Assembly (NCBI GenBank): GCA_045641345.1
Contig: JAZUGR010000014.1
Location: 1-64,000, forward strand
Origin: Cacconaster sp045641345
Lineage (GTDB): Bacteria > Bacteroidota > Bacteroidia > Bacteroidales > UBA932
Length of the DNA: 64,000 nt
Direction of reading: 5' to 3'
Made by a program: the position numbers and the translations under genes
Notes under the pieces: model-generated
What the model was told of the DNA's origin: nothing
What the model saw: only the letters and a program-made list of their open reading frames with translations
Databases searched by the model: none
Shown here: positions 41,973 to 50,337 of the stretch, piece after piece
Layout of the letters: every line of letters begins with the position of its first letter
How positions within the stretch are numbered: position 1 is the stretch's first letter

Positions 41973-43340
41973 ATGAAACGTTCATTCCATTCGTACGTTA
42001 TGGCTTTTGCCATCCTCCTGGCTGCCGTCTCCTGCGGCAAGGACAATTCAGCGAAGGCCGGACAGGTCCCCTACGAGATTGAGGCGGGGACGATGAAAGA
42101 ATATGTCCTGAAATCCGTTGGAGACAATATCACCGGACTCGCCGGAGATTTCGGAGAGGAACTGGCCCTTTCCAACATCAGGGATATGGTAAACGAAGAG
42201 GATTTCGAGGTATTGTCATCCATCTATTCGAGCACCCTGCGCTTCGGCACCTGCGTGATGAAATACCGGAGCACCGGCCTTGACGGAGAAGATGTCTGGC
42301 TCTCGGGAAGGCTCTATTTCAGCCTGGATGAAAAGGGGAAGCCTGAAATGCCCGACCACATCGTACTTTCAAGCAGATATACCGAAACGGACAATGCTAT
42401 GACCCCTTCCCAGATGGAGTTGGGGCTGGAGGCGCTGCTAGTGCCCCAGGGAGGGCTGATAGTGGTTCCCGACTATATGGGTTACGGGTTCGACATCTCT
42501 ATGGATCACCCCTACTGCATTCCTGAGATAACTGCAGTGAACACCCTCGACATGGTACGTGCGGCCAAGGCCTGGTTCTCCAATATGGGAATGGACATAG
42601 ACAATCTTGACCTGTATAATATGGGATATTCCCAAGGCGGAATGTCGTCTCTTGCAGTGGCAAGATACATACAGGAACATGACCTTCTGGACGAATTCAA
42701 TCTCAAGAACACTTTCTGCGGCAGCGGTCCGTACAGTATGGAGGATATGCAGCTTGATATGATCAGGACGGGATATATGGTATTTCCTGTCTGCTATCCG
42801 CTCGTGGTAATAGGATTCAAGGCTGCTTTTCCGTCAATAATGACAGAGCCCATCGAAGCCTACTTCAGCGATGCGGCTGTCAAGGCCGGCATCATAGATG
42901 TGGTGAAAGCCAAGGATGCCCCCGTCTGGGAGATAAATGCCTTTATCGAAGACAAGCTTGGATCCGCTCCGGATCATATTATGGGAATCAGAACAGCAAG
43001 CATTGTCAGCAAGAGCGCGGGAACGGAGGGTTCTGAACTTTATAGACAGCTGATTTCAGCGACCAAGCAGTGCGAAATGGCATCCGGATGGAAGCCGGAA
43101 ACGCCGGTACATTTCATCCACGGAGAGGATGACGACATTGTCGGCTACTTCAATTTCACGAAGGCAAAGGAAAACCTGATGAATGAATTCACCTATTTCG
43201 AAACCTGCAGCGGGCTGTTGATACCGCGCGGTCACGTGGTGACGGCTGCCATATTCTTCACCAAAGCCTTCCTAGGAGAATATCGAAACATACACTCTGG
43301 CGGCGAGGGCACCCTGATTATTCCCCAAGCCGGGAAATGA
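41973..43340 (+). CDS. lipoprotein alpha/beta hydrolase (secretory-lipase-like)
   Basis: A 455-residue exported lipoprotein: signal peptide with lipobox AAVSC (Cys near residue 20), then an alpha/beta-hydrolase fold. The nucleophile elbow is GYSQGGM near residue 220, and the preceding strand VVPDYMGYGFD resembles secreted lipases and feruloyl esterases of this type. HFIHGEDDDIVGYFN supplies a likely catalytic Asp. RGHVVTAAIFF near the end supplies the His. Substrate unknown; esterase activity is the best guess. Start at 41973 rather than an in-frame TTG at 41946, which lies before the promoter box. Confidence 0.85.
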   Translation: MKRSFHSYVMAFAILLAAVSCGKDNSAKAGQVPYEIEAGTMKEYVLKSVGDNITGLAGDFGEELALSNIRDMVNEEDFEVLSSIYSSTLRFGTCVMKYRSTGLDGEDVWLSGRLYFSLDEKGKPEMPDHIVLSSRYTETDNAMTPSQMELGLEALLVPQGGLIVVPDYMGYGFDISMDHPYCIPEITAVNTLDMVRAAKAWFSNMGMDIDNLDLYNMGYSQGGMSSLAVARYIQEHDLLDEFNLKNTFCGSGPYSMEDMQLDMIRTGYMVFPVCYPLVVIGFKAAFPSIMTEPIEAYFSDAAVKAGIIDVVKAKDAPVWEINAFIEDKLGSAPDHIMGIRTASIVSKSAGTEGSELYRQLISATKQCEMASGWKPETPVHFIHGEDDDIVGYFNFTKAKENLMNEFTYFETCSGLLIPRGHVVTAAIFFTKAFLGEYRNIHSGGEGTLIIPQAGK

Positions 43341-43396
43341 TTTAACCTTTGCCCCATTTTTGCGTCAAAGGAGCCGAATCGAAAAAAATCAGACCT

Positions 43397-45340
43397 ATGA
43401 AATCCCATTTTCCGCTCTTCGGCTCAGGATGCGCCCTGACGCTTGTTCTGGTGTCATCCATATCAATCCAAAGCATTGCCCAGAACAGAATAGTATGCGA
43501 CGAAACCTGCCGCAGCGAGTTCCAGACCCCCGCCGGCGAAGGGGCTCCGCGGCCAGATACGGTTGTTGAACCGAACTACGCCGTGGTTTCGCCGGTCGGC
43601 CGCTCTACGGTAAGGATGATAGAGCAGGGTCCGAGGCTCGAAACGCTGGACGGCAAGACGATAGCTGTGGTGGGAGGCAGCTTCATGGCATACGTGACGC
43701 ATCCCGAAATCAAACGGCTCATCCTTTCGAACTATCCTGGGGCGAGGGTGATACTTATGGATGAAATCGGCTCGGCCGGAGTCTATCCGGCCCCGGGAGT
43801 CACCCGCAGGGCCAAGGAGGAGTTCCAGGCCAGGCTGCGCTCCATGCACGTTGATGCAGTGATAAGCGGCAATTGCGGCTGCGGCCTTTGTACCCCCAAG
43901 GAGACAGGCTCGTGCATAGCGGCCGAATATCTCGGCATCCCTGCGGTTGCCATCGCAGCCCCGGGCTTTGTGGATGAAGTATTCTACACCTCCATCAACA
44001 ACGGCGTACCGGCCCCGCGCGTGGCCGAATATCCAGGAGCTTTCACGTCCCATACGAAAGACGAACTGCTCCGCAACACGAGGGAAATACTCTGGCCGCG
44101 CATAGTGGAAGCCCTCACCAGCCCCATCACGGCCGCGGAGATCTCAGCGAATACCTCAAAGGACAGGGGCGACATCCGCGACGACATATTCTACGGAACC
44201 CTGCAGGAGGTGAATGACCATTTCCGCGAAATGCGCTTTTCCGACGGTCTGCCGATAGTTCCGCCAACCTACGGGAAGGTCACGGAGTTCCTCAAGTTTA
44301 CTGATATGAAGTGGGACGAGACTGTGGCGGTACTTCCGGTTGCGCACCGCAACACTACCGTATGGCACGTAGCCGTAAACGGGGTGATGGCGGGCTGCAA
44401 GCCCGAATTCATGCCTGTGCTCATAGCCCTGACCGAGGCTCTCGGAGCGCCCGAATTCCGCCGCACGATTGCCAGCACCCATGCGTGGATGCCATATTGC
44501 TGGCTCAACGGTCCTCTGGCACGCCAACTTGGGGTTTCGTGCGGCGAGGGGGAGATATCCAACCCCGTCAACGTGGCTGTCGGGCGCTTTATGAATCTGG
44601 CCCTCATGAACCTGTGCGGATATTACGTGGGAAGCAACCGTATGGGTACCTTCGGATACCCCCTGCCCTGGTGCCTGGCCGAAGACGAGGAGGCGTGCGG
44701 CAGAATCGGATGGAAGCCTTATCACGTGCGCCTGGGATATTCGGGCAACGACAATACCATAACGGCGGCATCGGCCCTGATGTGGGGCAACAATATGGCC
44801 CCTTCGACCACCAACCCGCAAAAGATAATGGAACTTCTCTCGTGGGACATCACCCAGAGGTGCCAGTTCGCCCTGGGAAGCGGCAAGCAGTTCACCTTCC
44901 GCACCATAATGATAACGGAGCCCGTTGCGCGCAACCTCGCAAAGAAATACCGCACTCCGGAACGCCTTGAAAAAGACCTTGTAATGACGGCACGCCGCCC
45001 CCTCAAGGAACGTGTATTCGCCAACTACTATGCGAATCCCGGCAGCAACCCTGAGGAGAAACGCCCCATAGGACAATGGAAAGGGCATATCTCCAGGAGC
45101 GAGGGCGCATCCCGCACGGCAACCCCTCTGTGGTACGATTCTTCCGAGGGAGAGATGATGACCATTCCCACCATGCAGGAAGGGATGACCGCATTCCTGA
45201 TAACCGGCGACGAGAGCCGCAACAAGATACAGACAATGCCCGGCGGCGGCTATGCCACCGTGAGGATAAAACTGCCGCGCAACTGGGATTCACTTGTGAA
45301 GGAACTCGGTTACAGGCCTCTGTCGGAGTTCAGCCGATAA
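43397..45340 (+). CDS. exported UGSC-like cysteine-motif protein fused to a large C-terminal domain
   Basis: A 647-residue protein with a signal peptide (about 1-29, ending QSIAQ). Residues about 80-260 resemble the UGSC family, known for a (seleno)cysteine motif U/C-G-S-C-T. Here the motif region is GNCGCGLCTPKETGSC, followed by AAEYLGIPAVAIAAPGFVDE. The rest (about 275-647) starts FSDGLPIVPPTYGKVTEFL and matches a domain I associate with UGSC proteins (MAGCKPEFMPVLIALTEAL, LNGPLARQLGV). Redox chemistry at the cysteines is the likely role, but no reaction is established to my knowledge. The export signal is unusual. There is no in-frame TGA, so cysteine, not selenocysteine. An upstream ATG (43349) would bury the signal peptide. 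Confidence 0.7.
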   Translation: MKSHFPLFGSGCALTLVLVSSISIQSIAQNRIVCDETCRSEFQTPAGEGAPRPDTVVEPNYAVVSPVGRSTVRMIEQGPRLETLDGKTIAVVGGSFMAYVTHPEIKRLILSNYPGARVILMDEIGSAGVYPAPGVTRRAKEEFQARLRSMHVDAVISGNCGCGLCTPKETGSCIAAEYLGIPAVAIAAPGFVDEVFYTSINNGVPAPRVAEYPGAFTSHTKDELLRNTREILWPRIVEALTSPITAAEISANTSKDRGDIRDDIFYGTLQEVNDHFREMRFSDGLPIVPPTYGKVTEFLKFTDMKWDETVAVLPVAHRNTTVWHVAVNGVMAGCKPEFMPVLIALTEALGAPEFRRTIASTHAWMPYCWLNGPLARQLGVSCGEGEISNPVNVAVGRFMNLALMNLCGYYVGSNRMGTFGYPLPWCLAEDEEACGRIGWKPYHVRLGYSGNDNTITAASALMWGNNMAPSTTNPQKIMELLSWDITQRCQFALGSGKQFTFRTIMITEPVARNLAKKYRTPERLEKDLVMTARRPLKERVFANYYANPGSNPEEKRPIGQWKGHISRSEGASRTATPLWYDSSEGEMMTIPTMQEGMTAFLITGDESRNKIQTMPGGGYATVRIKLPRNWDSLVKELGYRPLSEFSR

Positions 45341-45363
45341 CACCGTAAAAATCCCGTGCGAAA

Positions 45364-45395
45364 TTTGGATACATTCCAAGTGCATCGTAACTTTG
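45364..45395 (+). promoter_or_regulatory. promoter of the HD/DUF2461 unit
   Basis: TTTG at 45364-45367 and TAACTTTG at 45388-45395, 20-bp spacer, a full match to the Bacteroidota consensus. It lies 37 bases before the ATG at 45433. Confidence 0.75.
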
Positions 45396-45432
45396 TATCC
45401 GTTGTGTCAACAGACATCGGGCAAATTGCATC

Positions 45433-46140
45433 ATGAGCCAGCTTTCGCTTCCGGAAAACAGACGGATCCGTGCTTCGCTGAGGCATTTCGTGGAAACGGA
45501 GATAATTCCGCGATACGATGCTTTTGACCGCGGTCACGACCGCAGCCACGTGCAGTACGTGATTGATCAGGGGATGTATCTGTCGCAATTCTACGAAGTG
45601 GATCCCGAAATAATCTTCACCGCCTGCGCCTGCCACGACCTTGGCATAAGTGAGGGGCGCGAAAGGCACCATCTGGTTTCGGGACGGATAATCCGGGAGG
45701 AACTGCCGCTTCAAAAGTGGTTCTCCCCTGCCGGGATAGAACTCATCGCACAGGCCGCAGAGGACCACCGGGCCTCGCTCGAACGGGAGCCGCGCAATAT
45801 CTACGGCAAAATAGTGGCCGAAGCCGACAGGCAGATAGTGCCCGGAACCGTAATCCTGCGGAGCGTGCAGTACGGTCTGAAAAACTATCCCCAGCTCGAC
45901 AAGGAAGGGCATTGGGAGCGCATAGTGCAGCATCTGAACGACAAATATGCCGAAGGAGGCTATCTCAAATTGTGGATACTGCAGTCGCCCAATGCCGCAA
46001 GGCTGGCTGAACTGCGCGCCATAATAAGCGACCGCGAACTCCTTCGGGCCCGGTTTGAAAAGATATTCGATGAAGAGCAACGAAATGAGCACAGTGGTGA
46101 AGTTCCTCAAGGATCTTCACGACAACAACAACAACCGTGA
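45433..46140 (+). CDS. HD-domain phosphohydrolase
   Basis: A 235-residue cytosolic protein with an HD metal-binding domain. Ligand motifs seen: the first His in RGHDRSHVQYV, the HD pair in CACHDLGISEG, a His in RHHLVSGRII, EDHRAS and the final Asp in IVAEADRQIVPG. Members hydrolyse nucleotides or other phosphoesters; the substrate is open. The last 18 residues are glutamine-rich, and their codons overlap the following gene by 56 bp in another frame, so the true C-terminus of this gene may have been extended by mutation of an older stop. Confidence 0.85.
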   Translation: MSQLSLPENRRIRASLRHFVETEIIPRYDAFDRGHDRSHVQYVIDQGMYLSQFYEVDPEIIFTACACHDLGISEGRERHHLVSGRIIREELPLQKWFSPAGIELIAQAAEDHRASLEREPRNIYGKIVAEADRQIVPGTVILRSVQYGLKNYPQLDKEGHWERIVQHLNDKYAEGGYLKLWILQSPNAARLAELRAIISDRELLRARFEKIFDEEQRNEHSGEVPQGSSRQQQQP

Positions 46141-46783
46141 GTGGTTCACTGCCAACAAGGGGAGATACCTCGAAGCAAAGAGGATATTCGAATCCTTTGC
46201 AATGGAACTCGTGGCAGGCATCAGGACCTTCGACGAGAGCATAGGCAACTTGTCCATAGGTGAGGTCACCTACCGCATCTACCGTGACGTGCGTTTTTCG
46301 AAGAACAAGGCCCCCTACAAATGCCATATGGGGGTTTACGTATGCCGTGGGGGCAAGAAGTCGGGTTACAGCGGCTATTATTTCCACGTGAGCGCCGATG
46401 ATGCCGGAGGTTGGGAAACAGGCCACATAGTGGCCGCCGGGGATTATATGACAGACCCCGCCGTACTGAAAATCCTCCGCGAGGACATCGCCTACGGCAA
46501 CGGAGACTTCCGCAGGATTGTATCTTCGGCCGACAGCCGTTTTGCAATCGACACTTCAGGATCGCTCAAGAAGGTCCCCGCCTCCTTCCCCGCCGACTCT
46601 CCCGACGGAGAATATTTCAAGCTCAAGCATTTCTGCCTGTGCTATGAGCCCGATGACAAATTCGTTCTCGAAGCGGACCTTGTGCAGAAACTGGTCGGGA
46701 TGTTCAGGAGCGCCAAGCCGTTCGTGCAATATATCAACCGCGCAATCTCATTCGCCCGCGAAGAGAATCAAAGCGAAGCATAG
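46085..46783 (+). CDS. DUF2461 (TIGR02453) family protein
   Basis: Uncharacterised conserved cytosolic protein of about 232 residues. The family opening FLKDLHDNNNNREWFTANK is clear, followed by VTYRIYRDVRFSKNKAPYK, GYYFHVSADDAG and the C-terminal KHFCLCYEPDD. The function is unknown across the family. ATG codons at 46055 and 46070 are alternatives; 46085 (MSTVVKFLKDL) best fits the family start and overlaps the HD gene least. The 3' end overlaps the sirtuin gene by 16 bp. Confidence 0.88.
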   Translation: MSTVVKFLKDLHDNNNNREWFTANKGRYLEAKRIFESFAMELVAGIRTFDESIGNLSIGEVTYRIYRDVRFSKNKAPYKCHMGVYVCRGGKKSGYSGYYFHVSADDAGGWETGHIVAAGDYMTDPAVLKILREDIAYGNGDFRRIVSSADSRFAIDTSGSLKKVPASFPADSPDGEYFKLKHFCLCYEPDDKFVLEADLVQKLVGMFRSAKPFVQYINRAISFAREENQSEA

Positions 46784-47487
46784 ATCATATCGCGGAACTT
46801 GCGCATGCCGGAGGTGGCCACCTCCCGGATGTGGGTCACCCCGCGCACCCCGGCGGCAGGGCTTTCGCTGGGGTCCACCATATATATAAGGCACTGGGGA
46901 GATGCATACCGGTAGAGCCCGGCAGCGGGATACACCTGCAGCGACGTGCCGATTATAAGCAGGATATCCGCCTCGCTCACCAGATATGCAGCCTTGGTGA
47001 GATTGGGCACAGCCTCCTCAAACCATACTATATGCGGGCGCAGCTGCCTCTTGTGTGGCCCTCCAGTCTCGCCCATCTTGACCGGCCTGTAGCCAACGTC
47101 AATCACGTATTCCGTAGAAAAGCCGTCCTCGTCGTTGTAGCAGTCTTCGGGGTGCACCTTGGTAAGTTCGCCGTGCAGATGGAGCACCCGTCCGCTCCCG
47201 GCCCTCTCGTGCAGATTGTCAACGTTCTGCGTTATGACGTTAACGTCGAAATCCTTCTGCATCCCGGCCAGGATGAGGTGAGCCTCATTCGGTTGAGCCT
47301 CTCTGACCCGTTCCTTGAGACGGTTGTAGAAATCCAGCACTCCCGCAGGGTTGCGCCGCCATCCTCCCGGAGTGCATATTTCCTCCACAGGCACGTTGTT
47401 CCAAAGGCCGTCGCCTCCCCTGAAGGTTGGGATTCCGGATTCGGCGCTTATGCCTGAGCCGGACAATACCACGAGTTTCTTCTTCAT
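46768..47487 (-). CDS. NAD-dependent protein deacylase (sirtuin, CobB-like)
   Basis: Removes acyl groups from protein lysines using NAD+. The 239 residues contain LSGSGISAESGIPTFRGGDG, the NAD-ribose pocket ITQNVDNLHERAG, the catalytic His in LHLHGEL, and LRPHIVWFEEAVPN and IGTSLQVYPAAGL. The four-cysteine zinc site found in E. coli CobB is missing; only one Cys is near that region (PEDCYNDEDG). The start is the ATG at 47487; an in-frame start at 47559 would run through the divergent promoter and into the next gene. Confidence 0.92.
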   Translation of the reverse strand: MKKKLVVLSGSGISAESGIPTFRGGDGLWNNVPVEEICTPGGWRRNPAGVLDFYNRLKERVREAQPNEAHLILAGMQKDFDVNVITQNVDNLHERAGSGRVLHLHGELTKVHPEDCYNDEDGFSTEYVIDVGYRPVKMGETGGPHKRQLRPHIVWFEEAVPNLTKAAYLVSEADILLIIGTSLQVYPAAGLYRYASPQCLIYMVDPSESPAAGVRGVTHIREVATSGMRKFRDMIYASL

Positions 47488-47492
47488 ACCCG

Positions 47493-47513
47493 CAAATTTA
47501 GAAATTATATTTG
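47493..47513. promoter_or_regulatory. divergent promoter boxes of the sirtuin and HerA-like genes
   Basis: Minus-strand TAAATTTG at 47493-47500, five bases before the sirtuin ATG. Plus-strand TATATTTG at 47506-47513, 38 bases before the ATG at 47552. The boxes are only five bases apart, so the two promoters should exclude each other. Confidence 0.6.
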
Positions 47514-47551
47514 CTAATTTTGAAAGTTGAATCGAAAACGCCGCATCAATC

Positions 47552-49129
47552 ATGTACACTTCTGAAAACGGACTTTACGTTGCTTTCGGACCTGAGGGTC
47601 CCATTTCGATAACAGGCAGGATGGCCAACAGGCACGGACTCGTGGCGGGGGCCACCGGAACAGGCAAGACGGTCACCCTCCAGGTGCTGGCCGAAACGTT
47701 TTCGCAGGCAGGAGTGCCCTGCTTCATGGCCGATATGAAAGGCGACCTTAGCGGAATAGGGCAATCCGGCAGAATGACCGGGTTCATCGAGAAGCGTTGC
47801 GCCGAATTCGGGATAAGCAACCCCGCGTTCAAGGCCTGCCCCGTGCAGTTCTTTGATGTTTTCGGCCAGCAGGGCCACCCTATGCGCACCACGGTATCCA
47901 ACCTCGGCCCGCTCCTGCTCGGCAGGCTTATGGGGCTCAACGAAGTGCAGTCGGGTGTGCTCGAAATCATCTTCAAGGTGGCCGACGACCGTGGCCTGCT
48001 GCTTATCGACCTCAAGGACCTCAAGGCGATGACCTCATACGTAAACGACCATCAGAGCGAACTGCGTGGCGAATACGGCAATGTCACGGCGGCTTCGGCC
48101 GGTGCAATCCAGCGGGCGGTCCTTGCTCTGGAAACCCAGGGGGCCTGCAGTTTCTTCGGCGAGCCATCGTTCGACATCAACGACCTTTTCCGCACCAAAG
48201 GAGGGCTCGGAGTGATGAGCATTCTCGCAGCCGACAAGCTGATGCTCAATCCCAAACTCTATTCAACCTTCCTCCTCTGGCTTCTGTCCGACATCTATGC
48301 CGCACTCCCCGAGGTTGGCGACACCGACCTGCCCAAACTCGTATTCTTCTTCGACGAGGCCCATATGATGTTCGACGACACTTCAAAAGTGCTTCAGGAC
48401 AAGATCGAGCAGGTGGTGCGGCTCATCAGGAGCAAGGGAGTCGGAGTCTATTTCGTGACCCAGAATCCCACAGATATCCCCGACTGCATACTCTCACAGC
48501 TGGGCAACCGTGTCCAGCACGCTCTCAGGGCATATACTCCCCGTGACCGGAAAGCGGTGAAAGCCGCAGCCGAAACATTCCGCCCCAATCCATCATTCAA
48601 GACCGAAGACGCCGTGACAAACCTCGAAACGGGCGAAGCACTGGTAAGTTTCCTCGACGAAAAGGGAGCGCCTTCGGTTGTACAGCGCGCAAGGATACTC
48701 TTCCCATTGAGCCAGATAGGAGCAATCTCACCCGAGCAGCGCAGGGAAGCCGTCGAATGGTCGGGCCTCTCATCCAAGTACGACAGGATGATCGACCGCG
48801 AATCAGCCTTCGAGCAGCTTCTGGCAGAATCGGAAGCGCAGATGCAGCAGGAACGCGCTGACGAAGGAAAGAAGGAAAAGCCTGCCAAAGAGGGGAAAAG
48901 CAAACCTTCGGCTCTGGCCAAGATAGGTTCCGCAGTGCTCACGGCAGCCGCCGGAGCCGCACTTACAAGTGTGACACGAAGCGCAGGCACTGCTGCAGCC
49001 AATGCGATAACAGGCAAAAAGGGCAAAAAGAATACCGGCAAGGACATTGCCGGCAGGGCGATAACAAATGCCACCTCATCAGCGCTGAGGACCCTTACAA
49101 GGTCAATCCTCGGGTCGCTGGTGAAATAG
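47552..49129 (+). CDS. HerA-like ATPase (DUF853, YjgR type)
   Basis: A 525-residue P-loop ATPase of the HerA/FtsK superclass. Walker A is VAGATGTGKTVTL near residue 35, then MADMKGDLSGIGQSG, and Walker B is KLVFFFDEAHMMFDD near residue 268. A sensor region FVTQNPTDIPDCILSQLGNRVQHALRAYTP (quoted in halves: FVTQNPTDIPDCI and LGNRVQHALRAYTP) fits DUF853. The tail is lysine-rich then Ala/Gly/Thr-rich. YjgR-type proteins have no firmly assigned function; DNA or protein translocation is presumed. A convergent acyl carrier protein gene ends 3 bp away. Confidence 0.9.
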   Translation: MYTSENGLYVAFGPEGPISITGRMANRHGLVAGATGTGKTVTLQVLAETFSQAGVPCFMADMKGDLSGIGQSGRMTGFIEKRCAEFGISNPAFKACPVQFFDVFGQQGHPMRTTVSNLGPLLLGRLMGLNEVQSGVLEIIFKVADDRGLLLIDLKDLKAMTSYVNDHQSELRGEYGNVTAASAGAIQRAVLALETQGACSFFGEPSFDINDLFRTKGGLGVMSILAADKLMLNPKLYSTFLLWLLSDIYAALPEVGDTDLPKLVFFFDEAHMMFDDTSKVLQDKIEQVVRLIRSKGVGVYFVTQNPTDIPDCILSQLGNRVQHALRAYTPRDRKAVKAAAETFRPNPSFKTEDAVTNLETGEALVSFLDEKGAPSVVQRARILFPLSQIGAISPEQRREAVEWSGLSSKYDRMIDRESAFEQLLAESEAQMQQERADEGKKEKPAKEGKSKPSALAKIGSAVLTAAAGAALTSVTRSAGTAAANAITGKKGKKNTGKDIAGRAITNATSSALRTLTRSILGSLVK

Positions 49130-49131
49130 GG

Positions 49132-49365
49132 CTACTTCACGGCACCCGACAGATAGGAGGAAATATCGTTCAATGTCTTGAACTCAAACAGTTTCTCGTT
49201 AGGTATCTTGATCGAGAAACGGTCCTCTATCGCGCCTATGAGCGATAAAAGCACGAATGAATCTATTCCGCCAAGGAATTTCAGCCCCTCGTTCATATCG
49301 ATATCTTCGACAGGGACATCTACGTAATCCTTTACGATGTCAAGAAGTTCTGTTTTCGTATCCAT
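49132..49365 (-). CDS. solitary acyl carrier protein
   Basis: A 77-residue acidic carrier with the phosphopantetheine serine in LGGIDSFVLLSLIGAIEDRF. It carries Ile-Asp-Ser instead of the Asp-Ser-Leu of fatty-acid AcpP and lacks flanking fab genes, so it is probably a specialised carrier rather than the housekeeping one. Its promoter (49389-49396) faces the same intergenic region as the LytTR gene, which holds the TGTGAC repeats. That suggests joint control. Confidence 0.88.
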   Translation of the reverse strand: MDTKTELLDIVKDYVDVPVEDIDMNEGLKFLGGIDSFVLLSLIGAIEDRFSIKIPNEKLFEFKTLNDISSYLSGAVK

Positions 49366-49388
49366 ATATTCTTGAGTTTTAGGTGATG

Positions 49389-49396
49389 CAAAGGTA
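49389..49396 (-). promoter_or_regulatory. -7 promoter box of the acyl carrier protein gene
   Basis: Minus-strand TACCTTTG at 49389-49396, 23 bases upstream of the ATG at 49365. The first TGTGAC repeat (49411) covers the place of its -33 box. Confidence 0.55.
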
Positions 49397-49410
49397 TTTA
49401 TGTCTGAAAT

Positions 49411-49520
49411 TGTGACGAAATAATGTTTATGTGTGACTAAATTTTGTGACGAAATAATATAATTTGATGATTAAACTCCAATATATGTGACCAAATACAT
49501 TTTTTATTATCTTTGTCACA
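49411..49520. repeat. five copies of TGTGACnAAA between divergent promoters
   Basis: Direct copies begin at 49411 (TGTGACGAAATAAT), 49432 (TGTGACTAAATTTT), 49445 (TGTGACGAAATAAT) and 49486 (TGTGACCAAATACA). A fifth is inverted at 49512-49520 (TGTGACAAA on the minus strand) and overlaps the LytTR promoter box. Copies 1 and 3 share TTGTGACGAAATAAT exactly. The steps are 21, 13 and 41 bp. Likely binding sites for the LytTR protein encoded next. Confidence 0.75.
49508..49515 (+). promoter_or_regulatory. -7 promoter box of the LytTR gene
   Basis: TATCTTTG at 49508-49515, 24 bases before the ATG at 49540. It overlaps the inverted fifth TGTGAC repeat. The usual -33 TTTG is not evident, which would fit a promoter that needs an activator. 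Confidence 0.6.
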
Positions 49521-49539
49521 TCTAAATTCAACCAATGAA

Positions 49540-50337
49540 ATGAAAAAATCTCCTGACATATATTGGAAATTCACCACCGCGCTCATATACGCCACGGCCG
49601 ACGCCTGCTTCTTTCTGATGTTCGCCCTGGCCTACAGCCCGTTCGATATGGAGGAGGCGCTCGGCATCGGCCGCGGGCTGGTATTCAACGCGCTTATGCT
49701 CTCGTGCATCATCTATGGCACTATCCTGCTGCTCCATTCCCTTCTGTGGATTCTCCGCGACAAGCTCGACCACAGCTGGTGGGCCTACATAGGATGGTGG
49801 GCCATGGAACTGATGGTTACCTCGGCCTATATGGCGATGTTCCTGACTCTCTCCGACGAAAACACTCCGGGGTATTTCCCGTACCTGAGTCTCTCTCTCA
49901 AATACACTTTCAGCATTACGGTGTATTCACACACGATACTCAATCTGGTGTTTGTGATAATAGCATTCACAGCGATCATATCCAGGCCCGTTTCGACCGG
50001 ACTTGTCAAGTTTTACGACAGCAACAAGAAACTCAAGCTTTCCGTCGACAAAGAATCGCTGCTGTATATCAGTGCCGAGGAAAATTACGTAAGGATACAC
50101 TACCTCGACGGTGAATCGCTGTCCGACTATCTGCTCAGACGGTCGATGAACAGCCTCGAAGAATCGCTCACCAAGGCGGGGCTGGTGCGCTGTCACCGAT
50201 CATACTACGTGAATCCCTCGCAGGTAAAGGCAATCAAGAAAGAGAGCAACGGCATGATATCGGCCGATATCTCGCGGGTGCATTCCCCTATTCCTGTATC
50301 CAAGTCGAAATATCTGGAATTGTCAGAGCGTATCTGA
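49540..50337 (+). CDS. membrane-bound LytTR transcription regulator
   Basis: A 265-residue protein. Residues about 10-150 hold four membrane helices, and 165-265 a LytTR DNA-binding domain (LLYISAEENYVRIHYLDGES, RRSMNSLEESL, VRCHRSYYVNP, PVSKSKYLEL). There is no receiver domain, so the membrane part probably senses the signal directly or binds a partner. The best ATG is 49540 (MKKSPDIYWKF). Upstream TGTGAC repeats with a 21-bp step match the half-turn layout LytTR domains use, so it likely regulates itself and the acyl carrier gene. Its 3' end overlaps the amidohydrolase gene by 15 bp. Confidence 0.92.
   Translation: MKKSPDIYWKFTTALIYATADACFFLMFALAYSPFDMEEALGIGRGLVFNALMLSCIIYGTILLLHSLLWILRDKLDHSWWAYIGWWAMELMVTSAYMAMFLTLSDENTPGYFPYLSLSLKYTFSITVYSHTILNLVFVIIAFTAIISRPVSTGLVKFYDSNKKLKLSVDKESLLYISAEENYVRIHYLDGESLSDYLLRRSMNSLEESLTKAGLVRCHRSYYVNPSQVKAIKKESNGMISADISRVHSPIPVSKSKYLELSERI

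Noticed and set aside
43345..43370. Terminator hairpin CCTTTG...CAAAGG after the alpha/beta hydrolase
   Set aside because: Only a 6-bp stem with a 14-base loop and no following T-run.
43397..45340. Selenocysteine codon in the UGSC-like gene
   Set aside because: The frame has no internal TGA; the motif positions are cysteine codons and no SECIS-like hairpin is needed.
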